From Bernardetia sp. (GTDB lineage: Bacteria; Bacteroidota; Bacteroidia; Cytophagales; Bernardetiaceae): a stretch of 33,967 bases of DNA. The stretch covers positions 89,395 through 123,361 of the forward strand of contig NZ_JAHDIG010000004.1 of the NCBI RefSeq assembly GCF_020630935.1, given 5' to 3'. The position numbers and the translations under genes were made by a program. Below are positions 1-6,871 of the stretch, piece by piece. The first letter of the stretch is position 1; each line of letters begins with the position of its first letter. Under the pieces are notes generated by a model, which did no database searches, was not told the origin of the DNA, and saw nothing but the letters and a program-made list of their open reading frames with translations.

Positions 1-1
1 T

Positions 2-1306
2 TTATTTAGCTAAAAACGCTTTCAAATCATCTATTTTAGAAGAAAGAGGTACAATCTGTTTTTCTTTATCTAAAACCTCTTTTAAAAAGGTAGGAGTTTC
101 TATTTCTACATAAGGAAGCACCTGTTTGACTACTTCTTGATATTTAGCTGGATGCGCTGTGGCTAAGAAAATACCTACCTCACTTTCTGGTGTAAGATAA
201 TTTTTGAGAGCAGCATAGCCTACTGTAGAATGTGGGTCGGCAAGATAATCATATCCTTCATAGAGGTCTTTAATCGTGTTTTGTATGCGCCTATCAGTAA
301 GTCTATATCCTGCAATATCTGCTGAAAAACGAGTATAAGAATGATTATAAAGACTCAAAAGGCGTTTGAAGTTTACAGGGTTACCAGTATCCATCGAACT
401 AGAAACCGTACGAACAGCAGGACGAGGTTCGAAACTTCCATTGAGTAAATATTGAGGCACAACATCGTTGATATTAGTAGCAGCAATAAAACGACTGATG
501 CGTAAGCCCATTTTCTTTGCAATAATTCCAGCCGTTAGGTTACCAAAATTACCACTTGGTACAGAAAAAATAGCTGTTCGCTGTTCTCCCTTTAGCTGTG
601 CTACTGCCCAAAAGTAATAAAATATTTGAGGTAAAATACGAAGGAAGTTATACGAGTTGGCTGTCGTAATTCGAAGTTTTTGATTTAGTTCTTTGTCCAT
701 TAGAGCCTCCTTTACCAATCTTTGACAATCTTCGAATGTACCATCAATTTCTAAGGCTGTAATATTTTCTCCCCATGTATTGAGTTGTTTTTCTTGTAAA
801 ACACTCAATTTATTTTTTGGATACAGAATACAAACTCTTATTCCTTTTCTCTTATAAAATGCACTTGCTGCTGCACTTCCAGTATCGCCAGTAGTGGCTA
901 CCAAGATAGTTGTTTCTTTATTTTCTTTCTCTTTTTCTGAAAAGTAGGTGATTAGCTCAGCTATAAAACGCATTCCTACATCTTTAAACGAGTGGGTGTT
1001 GCCATGAAAAAGTTCTAGTGCATATACGTCTTTTTCATAGATTTCGACCAATGGAATATCAAAATCAAATGTATTTTGAATTATCTTTTCTATGTCTTTT
1101 TTAGGAATTTCATCTTCCAACAAATACTTACAAATCTTCAAACAAATTTCTGGAAAAGAAAATGTATGAAGGTTGGTCAGAAAATCTTTTGGCAAACGAT
1201 TTATTTTTGTTGGTATCAGAAGTTCGCCATTTGAGCTAAAGGTCTGAAATAGAGCTTCACGTAGTGAATCAACTGAAGTGTTTCCGTTCGTACTAGAATA
1301 ATTCAT
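2..1306 (-). CDS. thrC: Threonine synthase
   Basis: A PLP enzyme that converts O-phosphohomoserine to threonine, the last step of threonine synthesis in the cytoplasm. The 434-residue protein has the family N-terminus (a YSST-type start, then an EALFQ helix), the PLP-lysine motif HGNTHSFKD around residues 101-109 (K108 is the expected Schiff-base lysine), an ATTGDTGSAAA phosphate/PLP loop, and a SVPSGNFGN loop. Length is normal for the bacterial type. The gene is complete; its stop codon is the second to fourth base of the window. In many Bacteroidota thrC follows thrA and thrB, but the gene upstream here (113 nt away, same strand) is an unrelated secreted protein, so the usual thrABC order is broken on this side. 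Downstream neighbours are outside the window. Confidence 0.96.
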   Translation of the reverse strand: MNYSSTNGNTSVDSLREALFQTFSSNGELLIPTKINRLPKDFLTNLHTFSFPEICLKICKYLLEDEIPKKDIEKIIQNTFDFDIPLVEIYEKDVYALELFHGNTHSFKDVGMRFIAELITYFSEKEKENKETTILVATTGDTGSAAASAFYKRKGIRVCILYPKNKLSVLQEKQLNTWGENITALEIDGTFEDCQRLVKEALMDKELNQKLRITTANSYNFLRILPQIFYYFWAVAQLKGEQRTAIFSVPSGNFGNLTAGIIAKKMGLRISRFIAATNINDVVPQYLLNGSFEPRPAVRTVSSSMDTGNPVNFKRLLSLYNHSYTRFSADIAGYRLTDRRIQNTIKDLYEGYDYLADPHSTVGYAALKNYLTPESEVGIFLATAHPAKYQEVVKQVLPYVEIETPTFLKEVLDKEKQIVPLSSKIDDLKAFLAK

Positions 1307-1419
1307 TAAAAATGATAAAGAATAAGATAGAAGTTAATATTCTGATAAAAATAAAAAATCATTTTGCTAAAACCTATAAGTCGATAGATAATTTTGTAGT
1401 GGATAGTGAGCCGTTACTT

Positions 1420-2163
1420 TTATTCTGCCTCTTTTTGAAACTCTTTGCTAAGTAAATCAATAGGTCTTTTTCCATTTATTTCTGTTTTGAAATCTACTTT
1501 TTGTTCTTTCAAAAACAAAATGTAATTGCGAATGTCATGTATTTCTTTTTGAGTAAACTCCTCAGTAAACTGTTTTTCTAACTTACAAAGCTCTATCAAA
1601 TAATTTTCTCTTTCTTCAGTAATATTTATTATTGACTCCTCCACCTTCAATCCTTTGCCTATAAGCTCTTTTACTATCGGTTGCATCTCAACATACCACT
1701 CACTAACCACATCAAAATAACAATTTAGTCTGCCTAATAAAGTAGGGCGAATACGTACATAATCATTTTTGACTAATTGAGCATAAGCAGCAACTAAACA
1801 TTTTTTCTTTTTTGAGCTAAAAACACAGCTCAATTCGTCTATGTAAATATCCACTATTTCCTCAGAATATTCTTCTGTATAACCTATAATCGCTTTGTTC
1901 TTTGTTAGTAACTCTACTGTTTTTAGGCTACAATCATCAATAGCTTGTTCTAAATATGTTTTTTCTGTTTTGCTGTAATATGTAAGAACATAATTTTTGA
2001 ACTCCATATCTTGATTCATTAACTTTTTTAACTTCTTCGCATTATCTTGTTTTATGAGTTTATAAACCAATTTCTCATTCTCATCTAATTGTGCAAAAAG
2101 GGATAGAGAGGTAGCAAAAAACAACACTATTGAGAGAAATGTTGTGTAGTAATTTATTTTCAT
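1420..2163 (-). CDS. Secreted hypothetical protein, possibly degenerate ankyrin-like
   Basis: Family not recognised. The 247-residue protein starts with a clear Sec signal peptide (hydrophobic residues about 8-22, likely cut after SLFA before QLDE), so it should be exported. The mature part is helical and rich in Lys and Glu. Residues about 30-90 contain pieces such as LEQAIDDCSLKTVELLTKN that resemble one or two worn ankyrin repeats; this is only an impression. It has a paired-Lys patch (SSKKKKC) in the middle. It is divergent from the rluA-like gene at 2304, with 140 nt between the starts, and lies upstream of thrC without an obvious terminator between them. Confidence 0.7.
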   Translation of the reverse strand: MKINYYTTFLSIVLFFATSLSLFAQLDENEKLVYKLIKQDNAKKLKKLMNQDMEFKNYVLTYYSKTEKTYLEQAIDDCSLKTVELLTKNKAIIGYTEEYSEEIVDIYIDELSCVFSSKKKKCLVAAYAQLVKNDYVRIRPTLLGRLNCYFDVVSEWYVEMQPIVKELIGKGLKVEESIINITEERENYLIELCKLEKQFTEEFTQKEIHDIRNYILFLKEQKVDFKTEINGKRPIDLLSKEFQKEAE

Positions 2164-2261
2164 TTTTTTTAAAGTTTGTTTCTAAGCCATTCAATCTCTC
2201 ATCTTGTTCAAATATTGTGCTTAGAAACTTCTCAAACTTCATTTCTTTCCTAAGAAATACG

Positions 2262-2269
2262 TAATTTTG
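2262..2269 (+). promoter_or_regulatory. Candidate Bacteroidota -7 box (TAATTTTG)
   Basis: TAATTTTG matches the Bacteroidota sigma-A -7 consensus TAnnTTTG and ends 34 nt before the ATG of the pseudouridine synthase. A clear -33 TTTG was not found at the expected spacing, so this rests on the -7 box and its position alone. Confidence 0.4.
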
Positions 2270-2303
2270 TAGTCTTTGTACTTTTTATTTTACAGCATAC
2301 AAT

Positions 2304-3026
2304 ATGAAGCGATATACACTCTCTGACCTTGTTCTTTTTGAAAATGACGATTACTTAATTGTAGATAAACCTCCTTTTCTGTCATCTTTAGATGAGCGTT
2401 TGGGCAATGCAATGAACCTTTTGCAAATTGTCAGAAATGAAATTCCAGAAGCAAAACTAGGACACCGTTTGGACAAAGAAACCAGTGGAGCTGTGGCTGT
2501 TGCCAAACATTTTGAAGCCTATCGCCATTTGTCTATTCAGTTTCAAGAACGCCAAGTAGAGAAAGTGTATCATGCTGTTGCGAGTGGAGTACACGATTTT
2601 CAAGAAGAAGCCGTTGAAGTGCCTTTATACAAAACCAAAACGGGACTTTCTCAAATTAGCTACAAACAAGGAAAACATTCACTTACATTTTTTACTACAT
2701 TAGAGGCCTTTCGCCATTACACACTTTTAGAATGTCGTCCGATTACAGGACGATTACACCAAATTCGTGTGCATGCACAAACATTGGGAGCTTCTTTGGT
2801 GGCAGATAAAGCCTACGGAGGGAAAGATTTATTTCTTTCAGAGATAAAACGCAAAAAATTTAACCTTAAAAAATGGGAAGAAGAACTTCCACTAATGCAA
2901 CGTGTAGCACTTCACGCCAAAGAACTTGCCTTTAAGGGAATGAATGGAGAAGAAATAAAAGCTGTAACAGAATATCCAAAAGATTTTAGAGCTTTATTGA
3001 GACAACTAGGAAAGTTTGATATCTAA
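2304..3026 (+). CDS. RluA-family RNA pseudouridine synthase
   Basis: Isomerises specific uridines in rRNA or tRNA to pseudouridine. The 240-residue protein is the catalytic domain alone, with no N-terminal S4 domain. It has the RluA signature HRLDKETSG (residues 54-62, catalytic Asp57) and the later GRLHQIRVH motif (149-157). The opening segment ENDDYLIVDKP is the usual first strand of the fold. The target site cannot be read from sequence; short S4-less members include RluA, TruC and RluE-like enzymes. Short upstream spacing and the TAATTTTG box suggest its own promoter. A hairpin with a T-run about 115 nt after the stop would end the transcript. Confidence 0.93.
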   Translation: MKRYTLSDLVLFENDDYLIVDKPPFLSSLDERLGNAMNLLQIVRNEIPEAKLGHRLDKETSGAVAVAKHFEAYRHLSIQFQERQVEKVYHAVASGVHDFQEEAVEVPLYKTKTGLSQISYKQGKHSLTFFTTLEAFRHYTLLECRPITGRLHQIRVHAQTLGASLVADKAYGGKDLFLSEIKRKKFNLKKWEEELPLMQRVALHAKELAFKGMNGEEIKAVTEYPKDFRALLRQLGKFDI

Positions 3027-3139
3027 ACAAAGTTTTCACAATGAAAAAAGGTCTATTTCATTTTGAAAATTTTTTAGGATATTATCATGAAGAGAAAAAA
3101 TACAAAAAATTCTTTTCATAGAAAAAAACACGCTTAAAT

Positions 3140-3158
3140 CGCTTAAAAAAGCGTTTTT
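3140..3158 (+). terminator. Intrinsic terminator after the pseudouridine synthase gene
   Basis: CGCTT (3140-3144), loop AAAA, AAGCG (3149-3153), followed directly by TTTTT. It is a short but clean hairpin plus T-run on the plus strand, 114 nt past the stop codon. Confidence 0.55.
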
Positions 3159-3229
3159 ACAAAAAAAAGAAAAAATTATTGTAAAAATACTTCAAAAAAA
3201 ATTTGGCTTGGCAAATAGATTGAAACTAT

Positions 3230-3557
3230 ATTAAGTAAATCTGTAAAACGATACAGATAGTTAAAAGACATTGATTCACCAAGATTACTGTTTGCAGATA
3301 GCAAAACTTTTATCAGTATCTTATTTTTTGTGAATGTTTGTTGTTCGTTTCACTACAAATGAATAGCAAATTAAAATTTTAGAAAACAAAAGAGAAAGTT
3401 GTTAGTTCGTGTTCTGAACACAATAACTGTACAGAGAAATTTTTGGCAGCTAACCATTTTTATATTTCTCTTTGAAGATTTTCTAAAGGCTTAAGTAGTA
3501 AGTAAAGTAAGTAAGTGGACAAAAAATACCTTTCCTGTTTGGGAAAGGTTTTTTTAT
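3230..3557 (+). ncRNA. Putative structured non-coding RNA (unassigned family)
   Basis: This gap has no credible reading frame but looks like an RNA gene. It lies after one plus-strand terminator (3140-3158) and ends in another (3528-3555), so a separate plus-strand transcript is implied. Two perfect 9-bp helices nest: TTTAGAAAA (3378-3386) with TTTTCTAAA (3479-3487), and AAAGAGAAA (3389-3397) with TTTCTCTTT (3465-3473), separated by a small asymmetric internal loop. Inside them GTTAGTT (3401-3407) can pair with AGCTAAC (3448-3454, one G-U), and GTGTT/AACAC (3409-3413/3417-3421) form a hairpin. Further 5', ATCTGT/ACAGAT (3239-3244/3253-3258) form another stem. The long rod with internal loops recalls 6S RNA, but no conserved primary sequence was recognised. 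tmRNA, RNase P and SRP signatures are absent. The 5' end is a guess. Confidence 0.42.
3528..3555. terminator. Bidirectional intrinsic terminator
   Basis: ACCTTTCC (3528-3535) pairs with GGAAAGGT (3542-3549), flanked by AAAAAA on the left and TTTTTTT on the right, so it can end transcripts from both sides: the proposed RNA on the plus strand and the old-yellow-enzyme gene on the minus strand, whose stop codon is 32 nt away. Confidence 0.85.
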
Positions 3558-3587
3558 GTGTTTTGCTGGATAATTAGAATCAAAAAA

Positions 3588-4676
3588 TTATGCCTCTTGC
3601 TTTTCTTCTTCTAAGGTAGGGTAATCTGTATAACCTTCTGCCCCAGATGTATAGAAAGTATCTGGGTTGGGCTCATTGATAGTAGCATTTTGCTTCATAC
3701 GCTCTACCAAATCTGGATTAGCAATAAATGAACGTCCGAAAGCTACTAAATGTCCTAATCCATCTTTCAAATCCTTTTCTGCTCGCTCTTTATCGTAGCC
3801 TCCACTAATAATAATTGTTCCACCAAAAGCATCTCTAATTTTTTCTTTCATAGAACGAGGAACTTCTGGCGCACCCATAGGTGAGTGGTCGACGATATGA
3901 ATATAAGCAAGACCGAGTTTGCCTAGTTCTTTTGCCAAATTCTCATAAAAATCTTCAATTCCTTCAAAAGAACCAGTATCATTAAAAACTCCAAAAGGAG
4001 AAATACGAATCCCTGTTTTTTCTGCTCCAATTTCAGCAATAGTAGCTTTTGCTGTCTCCAAAACAAATTTTGCTCTCGCTTCATCGTTTCCATTATAGCT
4101 ATTCTGTAAGCCATTGACCACAGGGTTTAGAAACTGCTCCATCAAATATCCGTTGGCAGCGTGTAGTTCTACACCATCAAAGCCAGCTTTGATAGCATTT
4201 TTTGCACTATCTACATACTCTTGAATCGTACTTTTAATTTCGTCTTCTGTCATTAGTTTTGCTGGAGGATAGGCTTTTAACCCTTCTTGGTCAGTGTACA
4301 TTTGACCACTAACAGGATTTTCTGTTGTACCTAAAACCTTAGCATCTTTAGCCATATTCAAAGGGTGCGAAACTCTTCCTGTGTGCATAAGCTGCATAAA
4401 AATCTTAGCCCCTCCTTTGTGTACTTCTTCGGCTACCTTTGCCCAACCTTTTGTTTGCTCATCTGAAAAAGCCCCTGGAATACGTGGATAGCCTAAACCG
4501 TTTGGCGACGGACTTGTTCCCTCTGTAATGATAAGACCAGCTCCAGAACGCTGTGCATAATATTTTGCCATTAAATCGTTTGGAATATTATCTATGGCTC
4601 TTGAACGAGTAAGAGGTGCCATTACGACACGATTTTGAAGCGTTGTATTTCCTAGTTTGAAAGAATCAAAAAGCAT
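3588..4676 (-). CDS. Old yellow enzyme family FMN ene-reductase (NADH:flavin oxidoreductase)
   Basis: An FMN-dependent reductase of activated C=C bonds (enones, nitro compounds, possibly quinones), related to NemA, XenB and OPR; cytoplasmic. An open frame reaches back to 4817, but that would overlap the end of the next gene and add 47 residues foreign to the family. The ATG at 4676 gives MLFDSFKLGN, the standard start, and 362 residues, the standard length. Visible motifs: PLTRSR (21-26), QLMHTGR (95-101), GFDGVELHAANGYLMEQFLNP region with substrate-binding His172 and Asn175, ISGGYDKE, and the phosphate-binding VAFGRSFIANPDL. A 16-bp palindrome about 50 nt upstream suggests control by a dimeric repressor. 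It is probably a single-gene transcript ending at the 3528-3555 terminator. Confidence 0.94.
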   Translation of the reverse strand: MLFDSFKLGNTTLQNRVVMAPLTRSRAIDNIPNDLMAKYYAQRSGAGLIITEGTSPSPNGLGYPRIPGAFSDEQTKGWAKVAEEVHKGGAKIFMQLMHTGRVSHPLNMAKDAKVLGTTENPVSGQMYTDQEGLKAYPPAKLMTEDEIKSTIQEYVDSAKNAIKAGFDGVELHAANGYLMEQFLNPVVNGLQNSYNGNDEARAKFVLETAKATIAEIGAEKTGIRISPFGVFNDTGSFEGIEDFYENLAKELGKLGLAYIHIVDHSPMGAPEVPRSMKEKIRDAFGGTIIISGGYDKERAEKDLKDGLGHLVAFGRSFIANPDLVERMKQNATINEPNPDTFYTSGAEGYTDYPTLEEEKQEA

Positions 4677-4723
4677 AATGTCTTTGTAGTTTATAAGAAT
4701 GAAAAATAGTGAAATAAAAAATA

Positions 4724-4739
4724 TGGAACGATTGTTCCA
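4724..4739. promoter_or_regulatory. Operator-like palindrome upstream of the ene-reductase
   Basis: TGGAAC-GATT-GTTCCA is a perfect inverted repeat with 6-bp arms, in the 109-nt gap between the ene-reductase start and the upstream gene. NemA/OYE-type genes are often controlled by TetR or HxlR repressors that bind such sites. No regulator gene lies nearby, so the cognate protein is unknown. Confidence 0.4.
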
Positions 4740-4785
4740 GTTCACTAACGCACTATGCTTTTGAAAAGTTATGTTAAAATTTGTT

Positions 4786-5547
4786 CTAGCTCTTATAAAC
4801 GTGCTGAACAATTTCACCTTCTTTGTAGAAAAGTGTCCCTACAAATTCAGCATTTTGAGGAACTTCTTGTCCTGTAGGAATAGTCAAGATTTTGATTTTT
4901 TCTGTTTTGGAAATATCTCCCCAGACTTCTACCCACATATAGGCGATTTTTTTTATGATTCCGACAGAGACAATGTTGTGTTTTGGAGGAAGGCTAATTT
5001 TTTGTACAGCTTCCATTTTGAGTTCGAATTTCCAGATAGTTTTCATTCCTTTTGTGATATAGTTTTTTAATTCTTTTGAATACCATTTTTCCCAGTAGGC
5101 TTTTTGTTCAGCTAATGTAGTTACGTTTTCTATGGTAGAATCTTCTAAAACATTGAAAATATAATCAGACCTATTTATTTTTTCTCCTTTGTTTAGTCTG
5201 GCATTCATTTCTAATTTTGATATTCCCTGCCCTGCACTCATATCTGTTTGCATTCCAGAAGCTGCACAGTTTCGGTCTGCTCCTCTTACCACGATTAGCC
5301 TGTCTGTTTTTTCTAAATACTCTCTGATTTCATCTAGTGCTGAACACAGATAAGAATATTCTTTAGTTTCTATTATTTTTCCATCTTTCTCATAGAAAAA
5401 TAGCTTGAACGAATAGTATTTTTCTAGGTCTTGTTTCATACCTAGTGTATGCCGAATGACTTCTTTAGTTTTGGTGTTATACACTCTAACTAGCATTTCA
5501 TTGATTCCACTATCTATGATTTCTTTGAATTTTTGGATGGGGTTCAT
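4786..5547 (-). CDS. Two-domain hypothetical protein with C-terminal DUF7352-like domain
   Basis: The 253-residue protein appears to have two parts. Residues 1-165 match nothing I recognise; they include a distinctive RGADRNCAASGMQTDMSAG segment (88-106) that looks like a conserved functional loop, and a Trp-rich YWEKWYSKELK helix (151-161). Residues 168-253, starting MKTIWKFEL and running through a PTG turn to a GTLFYKEGEIVQHVY end, resemble the small DUF7352 domain, usually a stand-alone protein of about 90 residues in phages and bacteria (from memory, not searched). No signal peptide or membrane segment, so cytoplasmic. It is the last gene of a three-gene minus-strand run, 25 nt after the barstar-like gene. 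A role in immunity or defence is suggested only by this position. Confidence 0.72.
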   Translation of the reverse strand: MNPIQKFKEIIDSGINEMLVRVYNTKTKEVIRHTLGMKQDLEKYYSFKLFFYEKDGKIIETKEYSYLCSALDEIREYLEKTDRLIVVRGADRNCAASGMQTDMSAGQGISKLEMNARLNKGEKINRSDYIFNVLEDSTIENVTTLAEQKAYWEKWYSKELKNYITKGMKTIWKFELKMEAVQKISLPPKHNIVSVGIIKKIAYMWVEVWGDISKTEKIKILTIPTGQEVPQNAEFVGTLFYKEGEIVQHVYKS

Positions 5548-5572
5548 AAAATTTTATTTTTGATAAAGTCAA

Positions 5573-5902
5573 TTAAGAATGACTTACATATTCTACTATA
5601 AAATTATTTTCTTCCCTTTGCCAGTGTTCTTCTAAGTATTTGATTAGAGAAAATAACTCATCGTAATCATCCCTACTTTTTTCCACTTTATTCATATTCT
5701 TGAGAATGAGTTTGTAGTTTTTCTGTTCTATCCATTCCAAACCTGTTAGAAAATCATTCAGAGCATCAAGATTAGGAACAATTGAGTAAATAGAAAAAGC
5801 AATGCTAAACTCTTCTATCAAACCTTGTTTGCCTTTACACTTAGAAGTATTTATTTCCGTAATGAAATATTCTTTGTCTTCTATTTTTTCTATGTATTGC
5901 AT
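5573..5902 (-). CDS. Barstar-family protein (putative ribonuclease inhibitor/immunity protein)
   Basis: The frame is open back to 5989, but that part overlaps the upstream gene; the ATG at 5902 gives a 109-residue protein starting MQYIEKIEDKEY, only 2 nt after the upstream stop, consistent with translational coupling. Residues about 20-60 carry the barstar-like pattern: CKGKQGLIEEF helix, then PNLDALNDFLTGLEWI, equivalent to the NLDALxDxL helix of barstar relatives, then a strand KLILKNMNKV. Barstar binds and blocks the RNase barnase; related proteins serve as immunity factors for secreted nucleases or as antitoxins. No barnase-like gene is in the window, so the partner is unknown. The usual Tyr-Phe-Gly-Asn loop before the helix is altered (SIYSIVPNLDAL), so partner specificity may differ. 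Acidic overall, cytoplasmic. Confidence 0.75.
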   Translation of the reverse strand: MQYIEKIEDKEYFITEINTSKCKGKQGLIEEFSIAFSIYSIVPNLDALNDFLTGLEWIEQKNYKLILKNMNKVEKSRDDYDELFSLIKYLEEHWQREENNFIVEYVSHS

Positions 5903-5904
5903 TT

Positions 5905-6837
5905 TTACTCCACTTCCTCCGATTTTTCTTCTATATCCTTTATAGCAGCATCTATAAATGCCTGTCCAAAAGAAGTAAAACCAATACACCTATGTACAAT
6001 CCTTATATTACCAACAACTCTAGGGTCATTAATTTCTAGCTCCTTTTCAAATCGATTTATTACATCTTTGTATAGTTCATTAGTTAAATAATCGTATCTT
6101 TCTTTGTGTACTTCTTGCCATTCGTCTGCAAACGATATTATACCTAATCGTTCTAAGTTTTCTAAATATAAATCAATATTTTTAGGAAAATATAGTTTAA
6201 TATCTTCACTAAGTTCAATTCCAGTTAAGTTGTAAGCTAACTTTACAGGACTTAGAGACCTTTTACTACTAAGATATTTAATATCATTACGTAACTCGTC
6301 TGTAGTTTTTACTCTTCCCTCAACTTTTTTAGGAGGAGGTTCTGAGAAAACATCAGCTTCATAAAGCACGTCTATAAAAGGTATTTTGTTATCTTTTCTG
6401 TACTTGAAAAGTAGAATAGCTTCATCTACTGATAAGTTATCTATTATGCTGACAAATGAAGGATGTACAGTCCCAACATTATTTTTAGATGATGCCTTAG
6501 TCAATAAATTGATGAAAGCATTAGACAAATTTTCATCACCTGTAGAAGTAAGTTTGTCAAAAATAGGTAGCCCTATTTGTTCAGGAACTTTCTGCAAATC
6601 ATCTTCAGGGATTTTATCTAATTTTTCCTTGTACTTTTTTAAATTATTTTCTAAATAAAGTTTAGAACGAGCATTTGCGAGTTTAATTGGAAGCAGAATT
6701 AAATTTCCTGCATCAATTATATTAGCTAAAACTTCTCCCACTTTTTTCAAAGGAGGGCTAAATAAATCATCATATAATTTGTCTGTGGGAATTTTATCCA
6801 TTACAGCTTTTACTGCTTTTGATACTTCTTCATCCAT
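5905..6837 (-). CDS. DUF4393 / Abi-alpha family protein
   Basis: The 310-residue protein has the layout of the DUF4393 (Abi-alpha) family: an N-terminal helical part with FSPPLKKVGEVLANII (about 26-41), a Lys-rich helix ending in KIPEDDLQKVPEQIGLPIFDKLTST, a GDENLSNAFINLLTKASSK helix, and the hallmark VHPSFVSIIDNLSVDEAILL (about 124-143). In lactococci, Abi-alpha is linked to abortive infection of phage, but for most members the function is untested. No signal peptide; the short stretch ANIIDAGNLILLPIKLANA is moderately hydrophobic and could touch a membrane. It heads a cassette with the barstar-like gene (2 nt gap) and the DUF7352-like gene. Its start is 34 nt after the stop of the DUF4175 gene, so read-through from that gene is possible. 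Confidence 0.8.
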   Translation of the reverse strand: MDEEVSKAVKAVMDKIPTDKLYDDLFSPPLKKVGEVLANIIDAGNLILLPIKLANARSKLYLENNLKKYKEKLDKIPEDDLQKVPEQIGLPIFDKLTSTGDENLSNAFINLLTKASSKNNVGTVHPSFVSIIDNLSVDEAILLFKYRKDNKIPFIDVLYEADVFSEPPPKKVEGRVKTTDELRNDIKYLSSKRSLSPVKLAYNLTGIELSEDIKLYFPKNIDLYLENLERLGIISFADEWQEVHKERYDYLTNELYKDVINRFEKELEINDPRVVGNIRIVHRCIGFTSFGQAFIDAAIKDIEEKSEEVE

Positions 6838-6871
6838 AGTATTTATTTTTAGCGATTAACATTTACCAAGC

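Noticed and set aside
3492-3515. GTAAGTAA-like short tandem run before the terminator.
   Set aside because: Imperfect and only about 24 nt; likely an AT-rich coincidence, possibly a flexible spacer in the RNA.
3160-3557. Could the RNA-like gap be tmRNA, RNase P RNA or SRP RNA?
   Set aside because: No tag-peptide frame with alanine end, no RNase P P4 core sequence and no SRP GNAR-loop helix was visible; 6S-like or unknown remains open. A 10-codon ATG frame at 3334-3366 is too short to be credible.
4677-4817. N-terminal extension of 47 residues on the ene-reductase.
   Set aside because: It overlaps the end of the next gene, spans the operator palindrome, and starts unlike the family; the ATG at 4676 fits the normal N-terminus and length.
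5903-5989. N-terminal extension of the barstar-like protein.
   Set aside because: It lies inside the coding end of the DUF4393 gene and has a Tyr/Cys/Trp-rich sequence unlike the family.
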